From Haloferax namakaokahaiae (lineage in GTDB: Archaea > Halobacteriota > Halobacteria > Halobacteriales > Haloferacaceae): 64,000 nt of DNA. Where the stretch lies: the NCBI RefSeq assembly GCF_042663225.1, contig NZ_JBHTAA010000005.1, forward strand, positions 310,001 through 374,000, in the 5' to 3' direction. Made by a program: the position numbers and the translations under genes. Shown here piece after piece: positions 7,259 through 14,544 of this stretch; position 1 is the stretch's first letter, and each line of letters starts with the position of its first letter. Below the pieces are notes generated by a model. It did not search any database, had not been told where the DNA came from, and saw nothing but the letters and a program-made list of their open reading frames with translations.

Positions 7259-9141
7259 GCGCCGATGATTCCCCACGCCGCAACACACTCGGTGAGCGAC
7301 TCGTCGCCCACGCTCGGGCAACCTCGCGTATCGCCCGCTGGGAGGTGTCGCGGTCGGCCGAGACTATCGACCGGCGGACGCTCGTCCTCGGCGTCGTCCT
7401 CCTCCTCGTCACGGGCGGTGTCGCGGTCGGTGCCGCCGCAGGCGGTGTCGCTATCGACCGCGACCTCTACCGCGTCGGCGTCGCCGCCGATAGCCCGTAT
7501 TACGACGCGGTCGAGCAATCCGCAGTACTCGATGCACGACCCATCACGGACCCGAACGTCGAACTCGTCGTCAGCGAAAACCACGTTTCAGTCTCAGACA
7601 CACAGACCGGTCGCGCCGCCTACAACGCCTTCCGCGACGCCGTCCAGTCCTACAACGCCCGCCAGCTAGCCCGCGAGGAGAACCAATCTGCGGCCTACCC
7701 GGTCATCGTCTCGCTCCAGTACCGCGAACGCGGCGCGCTCGTCCCACCGGGGAGCCGTGTCGAGTCCGGCGAGTCGGGTTCGACTTCGGGCGATGCTGCG
7801 ACTGGTTCGAACGGTGGGTCTGACGCCGGTACCTCGACGGGTGACCAGTCCGGGACTGGGACCTCCTCGGGAACGACGGATGGCACCGAAACTGGTTCGA
7901 ACGACGATGGCGGCGTCGGTGTCCCCGACGTGGGTCTCGGCGGCGCTGGTGGCTTCCTCGGCGGCGAGACGACCGGTTCGCCGGCGAGTATCAGCCCGCC
8001 CTTTCCCTTCGCGTCGCTCGTTCTCGCCTTCGCGTTCCTCGTCCCGATGAACTTCGTGATTCAGGCCTACGGGTCGAGTATCCTCAACGAGCGCGTGAAG
8101 CGCCGCGGCGAACTGTTGCTCGTCGCGCCCATCTCGCCGGGCGATATCGTCGTCGGCAAGACAGCACCCTACGCGCTCGGGATGGTCGCACTGACGGTCC
8201 TCATCGCCGCGGGAATCGGCGGTGGTGTCGCCTCCGTCGCCGCCGTCATCCCGATTGGCTTGCTCTTTCTCGCTTCGACGTTCGTCGGCGCGATGTTCGC
8301 CCGGTCGTTCAAGGAACTCACCTTCGTCACCGTCACCGTCTCGGTGTTCCTCACGACCTACACCTTCGTCCCGGCCATCTTCACGAACGTCACGCCGATT
8401 GCGCTCATCTCGCCGCTCACCATCGTCGTCATGGATCTCGCTGGCGATGCGATTTCGCTCGGCGACTTCGCGTTCTCCGTCGGCCCGATTCTCATCGCCT
8501 CCATCGTCCTGTTCCTGCTCGGAACCGGCGTCTACCGCGAAGAGGACATGTTCACCCAACGGCCGGTTCCGCTCAAGTTCCTCGACGCGCTCGACAGCCA
8601 GATTTCGCGGCCGCGGTCGATTGCCACCGTCTCGGCGTTGACGATTCCGTTCGTCTTCATCGCCGAACTCCTCGCAATCGCCGTGCTGTTCGTGCTTCCG
8701 GTGGACGTGACGATTCCGCTCGTCCTCGTCGCCGTCGCGGTCATCGAGGAACTCGCCAAGAGCCTGCACGTCTACGCCGCGTTCACGAAGGCGCGGTTCG
8801 CGCGGACGATTCGCGTCTCGCTCGTCCTCGGCGCGCTCTCGGGACTCGGCTTCTTCCTCGGCGAGAAGTTCACCGCCATCGTGCAGGTGGTCAGGCTTCA
8901 GTCGCTGACGCTCGGTCAGACCGCCTTCCAGCCGTCGGGAATCGGAATCGCCGACCCCTCACAGATTGGCCTCCTCGCGGCGGTCGGTCTCTTACTCGCT
9001 CCGCTCGCGCTCCACGCGGTCACGGCGACGGTCACCGCACTCGGTGCGCGGCGCGGGCCGACCGCCTACGTGACCGCGTTGCTCGGGGCGATAGGAATTC
9101 ACCTCGTCTACAACCTCCAGGTGGTGAACCTCCTTGGGTAA
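7255..9141 (+). CDS. ABC-2 permease fused to a PrsW-like intramembrane protease domain
   Basis: A 628-residue membrane protein. Residues 1-65 carry the first membrane helix; an extracytoplasmic stretch follows and includes a Gly/Ser/Thr-rich linker (about 168-245). Residues 250-430 are a typical ABC-2 permease core (ILNERVKRRGELLLVAPIS). Residues 455-628 add further helices with the four conserved spots of the PrsW/CPBP-like protease fold: EELAK (E498, E499, K502), an F-x-x-x-E block (E537), LHAVTATVTALG (H587) and IHLVYN (H616). This suggests an exporter that also cleaves membrane or exported peptides (inference). GTG start overlaps the ATPase gene; the TTG-started second permease overlaps its end. 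Confidence 0.85.
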   Translation: MSADDSPRRNTLGERLVAHARATSRIARWEVSRSAETIDRRTLVLGVVLLLVTGGVAVGAAAGGVAIDRDLYRVGVAADSPYYDAVEQSAVLDARPITDPNVELVVSENHVSVSDTQTGRAAYNAFRDAVQSYNARQLAREENQSAAYPVIVSLQYRERGALVPPGSRVESGESGSTSGDAATGSNGGSDAGTSTGDQSGTGTSSGTTDGTETGSNDDGGVGVPDVGLGGAGGFLGGETTGSPASISPPFPFASLVLAFAFLVPMNFVIQAYGSSILNERVKRRGELLLVAPISPGDIVVGKTAPYALGMVALTVLIAAGIGGGVASVAAVIPIGLLFLASTFVGAMFARSFKELTFVTVTVSVFLTTYTFVPAIFTNVTPIALISPLTIVVMDLAGDAISLGDFAFSVGPILIASIVLFLLGTGVYREEDMFTQRPVPLKFLDALDSQISRPRSIATVSALTIPFVFIAELLAIAVLFVLPVDVTIPLVLVAVAVIEELAKSLHVYAAFTKARFARTIRVSLVLGALSGLGFFLGEKFTAIVQVVRLQSLTLGQTAFQPSGIGIADPSQIGLLAAVGLLLAPLALHAVTATVTALGARRGPTAYVTALLGAIGIHLVYNLQVVNLLG

Positions 9142-10192
9142 TCCACGACTCGCAATCGCTCGGCGCGAACTCGGCAGTCTTCGAAAGGAGAAGACAATCG
9201 TGCTCGCGCTGGCGATTCAACTGTTCGTCGCAGCGTTCTCGTCGTTCCTCGTCGTCGGTCTCGTGTCGCTGTACGACCCGAGCGCCGGGTCTTACGAGGT
9301 CGATGTCGCAGTCGCCGGCGGCGACGAGGCGGTCGAAAGTCTGTTGTGGGCAACGACGGCGCAGGACGGTATCGACGCTCACGTCTACCCATCGACCAGT
9401 AGCGCACTGACGGCGTTCGAGCAACGCGAGGTGGACGCCGTCTTAGAGGCATCGACCGACAGCGACGGGCGGATACGAGTGCTCGCAGTTGCGCCGGATT
9501 CCAGCGTCGAATCGACGGTCATCGTCGTCCAGTTGCGCGAGACACTCCAACAACTCGAACGGAACGAACGCGCCGAGCGCGGGGCGTTCCTCGAATCGAC
9601 GCCGCTCCGACTCCCGCAGGCAATCGACTCGAACCCGTACTTCGGATTCACGTACACGGTGCTCGTCCCGCTGTTGCTGTTCTTACCAGTCTTCATTGCG
9701 GGGTCGCTCGTCGTGGACTCGCTGACCGAAGAGGTCGCACGCGGGACGCTCGAACTCTTGCGTGTCGCGCCCGTAACCTTCCCCGCCGTTGTCGATGGGA
9801 AAGTGCTTGCCGCGGGCGGACTCGCTCCGATACAGGCGATGGCGTGGATGAGTCTCCTCTCGCTTCGCGGAACGCCGATTCACAACTTCGGGGGATTGTT
9901 CGGGCTCGTGGTCGGTCTCACCGCCGTCGTCGTCTCGCTCGGCGCGACCGTCGCGCTCGTCGCACCCGACCGGCGGAGTTCACAACTGCTCTACTCCGTG
10001 GGCGTCCTGCTCGTCTTCGCCGGCACGTCGTTGCTGCCGCTCAGTCCGGCGAACACCGCCGCCAAACTCGCGCTCGACACTGCCGGAACGACGTCGGTTG
10101 CGGGCGTCGTCGGACTGCTCTTCGTCGGTGCAGTTTCGCTGCTCGGCATGCGCATGGTCGTCTCTCGAATCGACCCGAACGAACTCGGGTAG
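9134..10192 (+). CDS. ABC-2 type permease
   Basis: Second membrane subunit of the exporter, 352 residues. One helix near the N-terminus (about 22-45) is followed by a large external domain (about 50-165) and then five or six helices with the ABC-2 signature region SLTEEVARGTLELLRVAPVTFPAVVDGKVLA. The only upstream start in frame is a TTG at 9134, which overlaps the previous gene by eight bases; an in-frame TGA lies three codons before it. Translation coupling with the first permease is likely. Confidence 0.88.
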   Translation: MGNPRLAIARRELGSLRKEKTIVLALAIQLFVAAFSSFLVVGLVSLYDPSAGSYEVDVAVAGGDEAVESLLWATTAQDGIDAHVYPSTSSALTAFEQREVDAVLEASTDSDGRIRVLAVAPDSSVESTVIVVQLRETLQQLERNERAERGAFLESTPLRLPQAIDSNPYFGFTYTVLVPLLLFLPVFIAGSLVVDSLTEEVARGTLELLRVAPVTFPAVVDGKVLAAGGLAPIQAMAWMSLLSLRGTPIHNFGGLFGLVVGLTAVVVSLGATVALVAPDRRSSQLLYSVGVLLVFAGTSLLPLSPANTAAKLALDTAGTTSVAGVVGLLFVGAVSLLGMRMVVSRIDPNELG

Positions 10193-10294
10193 GCGACCCA
10201 CATGAAACGACTCGCACGAGGCGCCCGCCCGCAGACGTTTCGCGTACCGTCGTGCACCACAAGGGGTACAAGGCCTGAGTTCAAGGAGCGATAC

Positions 10295-10609
10295 ATGGGA
10301 ATCGGAGGAACTGCGAAGAAGATTCAGAAAGTCGCAGAGATGGCAGAAGACGTCTACAAGAAGCTCAACGAACTCCGCGAGCAGGTCGTCGAGATGCGCG
10401 AGACGGTCGGCGAGACGAAGGACCGCGTCGATAACCTCGAAGCCGAGAACGCCGAGCAGCGGGCGATTCTCGAAGCCATCGCCGAAGAGCAGGGTATCGA
10501 CCTCGACGCGGTCATCGCGGAGGCACACATCACCGAGGCTGAGGAAGCAGAAACGGCCGACGACGAGACCGAGGCCGCGGACTCCGAGACGAACCCGGCC
10601 GAGAACTGA
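10295..10609 (+). CDS. DUF5798-type coiled-coil protein
   Basis: A 104-residue soluble protein beginning MGIGGTAKKIQKVAEMAED, with a long heptad-rich helix (about 5-60, VYKKLNELREQVVEMRETV) and an acidic tail rich in Glu, Asp and Ala. I recognise it as the haloarchaeal DUF5798 family, whose function is unknown. The ATG at 10295 is preferred because an AAGGAG element lies a few bases before it, although the frame is open from 10202. Confidence 0.78.
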   Translation: MGIGGTAKKIQKVAEMAEDVYKKLNELREQVVEMRETVGETKDRVDNLEAENAEQRAILEAIAEEQGIDLDAVIAEAHITEAEEAETADDETEAADSETNPAEN

Positions 10610-10660
10610 GCGCTCGATTTTCACTGCTCGTCCACGCCGGGATAATAACATTCAGGACCG

Positions 10661-10677
10661 GGGGCAACATTTGCCCC
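10661..10677. promoter_or_regulatory. Perfect palindrome just before cysteine synthase
   Basis: GGGGCAA-CAT-TTGCCCC is a perfect 7-bp inverted repeat with a 3-nt centre, ending three bases before the ATG at 10681 and downstream of a TATA-like GATAATAAC at about 10641-10649. The position, over the expected transcript start, suits a repressor site or a 5' hairpin. Confidence 0.6.
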
Positions 10678-10680
10678 AAT

Positions 10681-11661
10681 ATGACCACGCACCGCACCCC
10701 GTTCGATTCGGTGCTCGACACCATCGGTGAGACGCCGCTGGTCCGGGTACACGCCTCGCCGGAGGAGGTTCCAGTGTACGCGAAACTGGAGTCGTTCAAC
10801 CCCGGCGCGAGCGTCAAAGACCGTATCGGGAAGTACATGCTCGAACAGATGCTCGCCGAGGGCACGCTCCCCGAAGGCGGCACCATCGTCGAACCGACCG
10901 CCGGCAACACCGGGATTGGGCTGGCCGTCGCCGCGGGCCAACTCGGCATTCGCGCCGTCTTCGTCGTCCCCGAGCGCTTCAGCGTCGAAAAGCAGACGCT
11001 CATGCGCGCGCTCGGTGCCGACGTCATCAACACGCCCACCGAAGACGGCATGGGCGGCGCAATCGACCGCGCACACCAACTCGCCGACGAGTTAGACGAC
11101 GCCGTCGTCCCCCAGCAGTTCTCCAATCCACTGAATCCAGAAGCCCACTACGAGACGACTGCGCCCGAAATCTACGACGCGCTCGACCACGAAGTCGGCG
11201 CGCTCGTCGCCGGGTGCGGCACCGCGGGAACGCTCATGGGCGTCGCTCGCTACGGACGCGAGAACCACGGCGAGACGTTCGTCACTGCCGTCGAACCCGA
11301 AGGCTCGCTCTACTCGACGTTCCACGGCCGCGACGTCGAGGAGGCGTCGTACAAGACCGAAGGTATCGGGACGCACAACCCCGCGACGAACGAGTTGTTC
11401 GACCCCGAGTTGGTGGACGAAATCGTCCAAATCGGCGACGAAGCGACTCACGCCGAGATGCAACGACTCGCATCAGAAGAAGGCCACCTCGTCGCGTCGA
11501 GTTCTGCGGCCAACTGTCTCGCCGCGCTCGACGTTGCGGAACGCGCTGCTGCCGGCGAACTCTCGCTCCCGTACGATTCGGTCGTCACGCTCTTCCCCGA
11601 TTCGAGCGAGCGCTACCTCTCGAAAGGTGTCTACGGCGACTTCGAATCCTGGGAGGGCTGA
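10681..11661 (+). CDS. cysK: PLP-dependent cysteine synthase family protein
   Basis: Predicted O-acetylserine sulfhydrylase (or cystathionine beta-synthase-like enzyme), making cysteine from an activated serine and sulfide. The 326-residue chain has the PLP lysine in NPGASVKDRIG (K46), the substrate loop PTAGNTGIG (usually PTSGNTGIG, so Ser is replaced by Ala) and the phosphate-binding loop AGCGTAGTLMG (usually GTGTGGT). The C-terminal FPDSSERYLSKG matches the family. The loop changes could shift the activated substrate, so the exact reaction is uncertain. It appears monocistronic, with a palindrome at its start. Confidence 0.88.
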   Translation: MTTHRTPFDSVLDTIGETPLVRVHASPEEVPVYAKLESFNPGASVKDRIGKYMLEQMLAEGTLPEGGTIVEPTAGNTGIGLAVAAGQLGIRAVFVVPERFSVEKQTLMRALGADVINTPTEDGMGGAIDRAHQLADELDDAVVPQQFSNPLNPEAHYETTAPEIYDALDHEVGALVAGCGTAGTLMGVARYGRENHGETFVTAVEPEGSLYSTFHGRDVEEASYKTEGIGTHNPATNELFDPELVDEIVQIGDEATHAEMQRLASEEGHLVASSSAANCLAALDVAERAAAGELSLPYDSVVTLFPDSSERYLSKGVYGDFESWEG

Positions 11662-11676
11662 GTACCACTGACCAGA

Positions 11677-12093
11677 TTACCGCACTCGGGCGTGCTCGAC
11701 TTTCATGCAGCGGTCCTGTACGAACGCCAGCCCCGCCTCTTCGGCGCGGGCGGCGGCGTCGTCGTCCGAGATTCCGAGTTGCAGCCAGACGCCCCGTACG
11801 TCGCCGCGTGACTGGGCGCGTTCGATGGCTGCATCGACGACACCACCCGCCTCTTCCGACGGCCTGAACACGTTCACGAGGTCGATTTCTTCTTCCACGT
11901 CGGCGAGGCTATCGTACGCCTTCTCGCCGAGAATCTCGTCGCTAAAGGGATTGACGGGAACGATTCGATAGCCGTTGCGTTGGAGATACGCCGGCACGTC
12001 GTGGGCAGGCTTCCCGGGAGACGACGAACACCCGACGACGGCGATGGTCTCGACGTCGAGGAGCGCGCTCACCGCTTCGGTGGTTGTAGCCAT
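11677..12093 (-). CDS. CoA-binding domain protein (YccU-like)
   Basis: A 138-residue single-domain Rossmann protein of the CoA_binding family. It shows the nucleotide-binding start IAVVGCSSSPGKPAHDVPAYL, the mid-domain VPVNPF and the C-terminal FVQDRCMKVEH typical of the family. The role in the cell is unknown. A minus-strand TTTATACA box at 12115-12122 is centred about 26 nt before the ATG at 12093, fitting a leaderless mRNA. It is convergent with cysK, separated by only about 15 bp. Confidence 0.9.
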   Translation of the reverse strand: MATTTEAVSALLDVETIAVVGCSSSPGKPAHDVPAYLQRNGYRIVPVNPFSDEILGEKAYDSLADVEEEIDLVNVFRPSEEAGGVVDAAIERAQSRGDVRGVWLQLGISDDDAAARAEEAGLAFVQDRCMKVEHARVR

Positions 12094-12186
12094 ATGCGAA
12101 TTTCGGCGTCTCGATGTATAAACCTCAGTTGGGCGTGCAGCGAGCGTGCACGCTCGAACGGGGCGGTGGCCTGCGTCGAGAACGTA

Positions 12187-12843
12187 TCAGTCGCTGGCGA
12201 GCCGGACACTCGGTTCGCCGTCTTCCGAGGTGGTGATGATACCGTCGAACAACTGCTTGATGGTGTTCATCGTCCGGTCGTCGTGCGCCGAGGAGTCGAT
12301 GGCGAACAGACCGAGACCGCCGACACTCTGGATGCGTCCGGTGAAGACGTGGAGGAAGCGGAACACCGTCTGGAGGTCGGCGTACATCAAGAGGGTCGAG
12401 AGCGAGTGGAGCATGACCCGATTCTGGGTGAGTCCGCGCTCCTGGTAGTACTGCTGGAGGACCTCAGAGAGTTTGATACCGATGCCCGTCATGTCCACCG
12501 GCGAGGAGGCGTACTTGATTCGGTCGTCGTCGCGTACGTCTCCGACGCCCTGCTGTCGGGTGACGCAATCGACGATTGCGACCGGTTTGTCGTCGTAGCT
12601 CACGCGCTTCGCATAATCTTTGAGAACCCGCTCGCCACCGTCCTTGGTCGTGACGATGATAACGCCCTCACCCGCTTCGGTCCCTTCGGCGAGGATGTCG
12701 AGCGCGAGCGAGCGTTTGCCGGTCAGCGGTGGTCCGCTAATGAGTAGATTCGTCCCTGCTTCGACCTCTCTGTCGAGGCCAGCACCGAGCTTATACATGC
12801 GTGTACCCCGGTTTCGTCTCGGTTCCGAGGCGAGTTGCTGCAT
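12187..12843 (-). CDS. KaiC/RecA-like ATPase domain protein (haloarchaeal HTR-like family)
   Basis: A 218-residue RecA-fold protein. It has a Walker A motif (GPPLTGKRSL) right after a KaiC-type lead-in (GAGLDREVEAGTNLLIS), a mid-domain VAIVDCVTRQ strand and a final strand VGGLGLFAID. It lacks the acidic pair normally expected of an active KaiC, so ATP hydrolysis is uncertain. Similar haloarchaeal proteins are thought to act in signalling, which is inference here. The start may be the ATG at 12843 or, 15 codons later, the Met of MYKLGAGLD. Confidence 0.75.
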   Translation of the reverse strand: MQQLASEPRRNRGTRMYKLGAGLDREVEAGTNLLISGPPLTGKRSLALDILAEGTEAGEGVIIVTTKDGGERVLKDYAKRVSYDDKPVAIVDCVTRQQGVGDVRDDDRIKYASSPVDMTGIGIKLSEVLQQYYQERGLTQNRVMLHSLSTLLMYADLQTVFRFLHVFTGRIQSVGGLGLFAIDSSAHDDRTMNTIKQLFDGIITTSEDGEPSVRLASD

Positions 12844-12948
12844 GATGCGTCCGCTCTCCGGGAGCCATCAGATAGTACGACCATTTCGTGAACTGGTAAT
12901 ATTCTTTTTGATTGGAGCGCATCTGTCTCTTCCACGGGTCCGTTTGAT

Positions 12949-13803
12949 TCATCCAGTGATTCCGACTATGGATGCACCCCGCCCCGCAATGAACGCCACG
13001 GCCGCGAGGTACATCCCGTATTTGATTCGGCGCTGACCGGCGCTCGGGTCGCTAAAGGACTGAACGGACGCACCAACCATTATCGCATCGGCTGGAAGCA
13101 CCAATCCGAGGTACGCGAGGCCGAAGTCGCCGTTGACGTACGGAATCGCGCTCGCCACGATTGCGACCGCGAGGACGACAGCGCCGACCCAGAGCGCCGG
13201 CCGTTCCCCGACCACGATCGGGAGCGTCCGCAACCCCTCCTCCTCGTCCCCGGCGATATCCTCCACGTCTTTGATGATTTCGCGGGTGAGCGTCGCCAGC
13301 CCCGCGAGCACGGCGAGTACGAGCGACCCCAACGGGTCGCCGACCGCCGCGCCACCGAACAGGAACGTCGAGCCCGTGAGATAGCCGACGACGACGTTTC
13401 CGACGCCCGGTAAGCCTTTGAACAACTGCGTGTAGGCGACGAGCGCGAGGAGGTTCACGACGGCGATTGCAATCGCAAGCACCGGGAGCGTGACCGCCGC
13501 GACGACCGCCCCGAGAAAGAGGGCGATACTGAACCACAGCGCCTCGCGTGCCGTAACCGCGCCTCGCGGAATGGGTCGGTCCGGTCGGTTGATGGCGTCG
13601 ATGTCGCGGTCGAAGTAGTCGTTGATTGCGTTGCCGGCACCGGTCGCACAGACTGTTGCCACCACTGCCGCGACGACGGCGAGCGCGTCACCGGCCGAAA
13701 AGCCGGCGATGAACGCCCCCGTGAACGTGAGCACACCCGCTGCGACGGTGTTCCCAAACCGCGTGAGTTCCACCATCCCCTGCACGCGCTCGCCCAATGA
13801 CAT
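12949..13803 (-). CDS. ubiA: UbiA prenyltransferase, probable digeranylgeranylglyceryl phosphate synthase
   Basis: Transfers a geranylgeranyl group to geranylgeranylglyceryl phosphate, the second ether bond in archaeal lipids. The 284-residue integral membrane protein has eight or nine helices and both Asp-rich prenyl-diphosphate motifs: NDYFDRDIDAINRPDRPIPRG (about residue 61) and DVEDIAGDEEEGLRTLP (about 180). A minus-strand TTTATAC box about 28 nt before the ATG at 13803 supports a leaderless mRNA. Functionally linked to the geranylgeranyl reductase at 45764 and mvaD at 32304, though not adjacent. Confidence 0.9.
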   Translation of the reverse strand: MSLGERVQGMVELTRFGNTVAAGVLTFTGAFIAGFSAGDALAVVAAVVATVCATGAGNAINDYFDRDIDAINRPDRPIPRGAVTAREALWFSIALFLGAVVAAVTLPVLAIAIAVVNLLALVAYTQLFKGLPGVGNVVVGYLTGSTFLFGGAAVGDPLGSLVLAVLAGLATLTREIIKDVEDIAGDEEEGLRTLPIVVGERPALWVGAVVLAVAIVASAIPYVNGDFGLAYLGLVLPADAIMVGASVQSFSDPSAGQRRIKYGMYLAAVAFIAGRGASIVGITG

Positions 13804-13897
13804 TATCCTGTACTCTCACTACACCGTGTATAAATGACGCGGAGTGCCGCGGCGAATCAATTCATTTAAACATGACCGCGGCGCACGAATGGATGTA

Positions 13898-13972
13898 GGG
13901 CGCTTAGCTCAGTCTGGACAGAGTGCTTGGCTTCGGACCAAGTTGCCGTGGGTTCAAATCCTGCAGCGCCCA
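13898..13972 (+). tRNA. tRNA-Arg, anticodon TCG
   Basis: A 75-nt cloverleaf without an encoded CCA. The acceptor arms GGGCGCT and AGCGCCC pair fully. The anticodon arm is CTTGG-CTTCGGA-CCAAG with TCG at positions 34-36 (reads CGA, Arg). The T arm is GTGGG-TTCAAAT-CCTGC with two G-T pairs. No intron. Its 3' half is partly duplicated 108 bp downstream, the usual mark of integration into a tRNA gene. Confidence 0.95.
13951..13965 (+). repeat. Attachment-site-like repeat, copy within tRNA-Arg
   Basis: GGTTCAAATCCTGCA, the T-loop and 3' T-stem part of tRNA-Arg, is repeated exactly at 14059-14073. Both copies are followed within a few bases by GATTCTT. Confidence 0.6.
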
Positions 13973-14007
13973 TGATTCTTCCGCGAACAACGTGAGCGGA
14001 GAATCAT
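13972..14007. repeat. Inverted repeat immediately after tRNA-Arg
   Basis: ATGATTCTTCCGC (13972-13984) pairs with GCGGAGAATCAT (13996-14007) with one bulged T, around an 11-nt loop. It could be a tRNA terminator or processing hairpin, or an integrase arm site. Confidence 0.6.
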
Positions 14008-14018
14008 CCATGGCGCGA

Positions 14019-14070
14019 AGGATTTGAATCAGGGAGCAAATCGAAGATTTGCGACCGAGGTTCAAATCCT
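14019..14070. repeat. Nested inverted repeats at the island boundary
   Basis: AGGATTTGAA (14019-14028) is the exact reverse complement of TTCAAATCCT (14061-14070). Between them GCAAATC-GAA-GATTTGC (14036-14052) is a perfect 7-bp hairpin. The outer right arm is the T-loop sequence copied from the tRNA, so the structure overlaps the attachment-like repeat. Confidence 0.7.
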
Positions 14071-14073
14071 GCA
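14059..14073 (+). repeat. Attachment-site-like repeat, downstream copy
   Basis: A second exact copy of the 15 bases at 13951-13965, marking the left edge of the AT-rich island. I did not find a third copy on the right side before 16.5 kb. Confidence 0.6.
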
Positions 14074-14085
14074 AGTCGATTCTTC

Positions 14086-14457
14086 TTGCGCGAAGTCGCC
14101 TCGCAGTGGACACCCGCGATTAAGCGCTTCTCGAAGCTTGGCGTCGAGTCGGTCGGCGTGGTCTGCCACACTGGAAAAGACGTCCACCCAGAACAGAAAC
14201 GCCTCTCGACGCTCTCGTTCTTCAAAGAAGCACAGGATGAAGTGGCGTTCTACCGCGACTGGGACGCAGATTCAGACAAGCCGGATGAGGAGTTGTTCGG
14301 TGGTTCGCTGGTAAACCTCGAACCAACATTGGAGAAGTACGACCCGGACGATGCAGCGCCGTGGGCGTGGAACCTACCCAGTGACCTGTTCCAGGAGCAG
14401 TTCGAGGACTGGGAGGGGTTCCATGAGCTGCTCAATAATTCTGGTTCGACTGATTAG
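14086..14457 (+). pseudogene. Truncated ORF at the island edge, unknown
   Basis: About 123 codons, beginning at a TTG (14086), are open to a TAG at 14457. The frame is open back to 13996 across the tRNA-derived repeat, and there is no in-frame ATG anywhere in it. The protein is acidic and Trp-rich (PWAWNLPSDLFQEQFEDWEGFHELL) and does not resemble a tyrosine recombinase. The most likely reading is the C-terminal remnant of a gene of an integrated element whose 5' end was lost at the attachment junction. I do not recognise the family. Confidence 0.45.
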
Positions 14458-14544
14458 TAAAAACACGACATTCATTGAAGTCAACGATACTAAGCGTCTA
14501 CTTCCACCCAAACAAACATATCGTCTCTTTTCTAACATCACCAT

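Noticed and set aside
6263..7321. 352-codon minus-strand frame
   Set aside because: Antisense to the ABC ATPase with intact Walker motifs on the plus strand.
13995..14075. Second tRNA or CRISPR repeat downstream of tRNA-Arg
   Set aside because: Only the T-loop part is duplicated and no other tRNA arms form; there is no regular spacer pattern, so it is neither a tRNA nor a CRISPR array.
14086..14457. Integrase gene for the island
   Set aside because: The frame has no R-H-R-Y tyrosine recombinase or serine recombinase motif.
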